Assembly: GCA_964016985.1 (NCBI GenBank)
Contig: OZ024828.1
Coordinates: forward strand, 32,007,129 to 32,071,128
Length of the DNA: 64,000 bases
Direction of reading: 5' to 3'
From: Anodontia alba
Taxonomy: Eukaryota; Mollusca; Bivalvia; Lucinida; Lucinidae
The translations under genes and the position numbers were made by a program. The notes under the pieces were generated by a model. The model searched no databases. It was not told where the DNA came from and was given only the letters and a program-made list of their open reading frames with translations. This document shows, piece by piece, positions 63,983 through 64,000 of the stretch. Positions within the stretch are counted from its first letter, which is position 1. Every line of letters starts with the position of its first letter.

Positions 63983-64000
63983 CTAAATAAAAGCAAATCA

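Overview
This is a slice of an animal genome, most probably a bivalve mollusc. It is AT-rich, has spliced genes with GT/AG introns, and its introns are packed with mariner elements, MITEs, tRNA-like SINE pieces, Penelope-like fragments, microsatellites and satellite arrays. The bivalve assignment is an inference from the style of the repeats and the host gene. The species cannot be named from sequence alone.

One large minus-strand gene runs through the whole window and continues past both ends. I resolved eleven coding exons (63869-63982, 54625-54762, 47109-47282, 42714-42825, 29651-32088, 10446-12300, 8072-8199, 5856-5940, 5224-5349, 2578-2686, 253-347). All eleven have AG/GT borders and compatible phases, giving 1791 consecutive codons with no internal stop. 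The protein is a presynaptic active-zone scaffold of the RIM/Piccolo/Fife group. It has part of a rabphilin-type (FYVE_2) zinc finger at the N-terminal side, then a very long disordered Ser/Pro/Lys-rich region with coiled coils, carried mostly by two giant exons. A PDZ domain split over three exons follows; its sequence looks closer to the Piccolo/Fife type than to RIM. The first cysteine pair of the finger and any C2 domains would lie outside the window.

The remaining ~58 kb is intronic. Intron 10 holds a mariner with one amber stop, and intron 1 holds a second, different mariner with a stop and a frameshift. A family of ~280-bp palindromic MITEs (here called HpM) occurs about 20 times, each with ~40-bp arms forming a hairpin with almost no loop. 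Three TA-flanked pogo-like MITEs and three other loci carry a related hairpin core in different backbones. Satellite arrays with a ~140-bp period, each repeat containing an AAGATGGCGGC-type motif, lie at 15.6-17.3, 33.7-35.2 and 39.0-40.1 kb. Two GIY-YIG fragments of Penelope-like elements, tRNA-derived SINE heads, a SINE-like insertion with target-site duplication, a segmental triplication at 56.2-58.0 kb and a strand-asymmetric GT-rich island at 62.4-63.5 kb complete the picture.

The most unusual material is the hairpin core shared by otherwise unrelated MITE families, with arms that change in concert. Next come a miRNA-like hairpin at 40.64-40.71 kb and a possible plus-strand first exon with TATA box at 4.67-5.11 kb inside intron 9.
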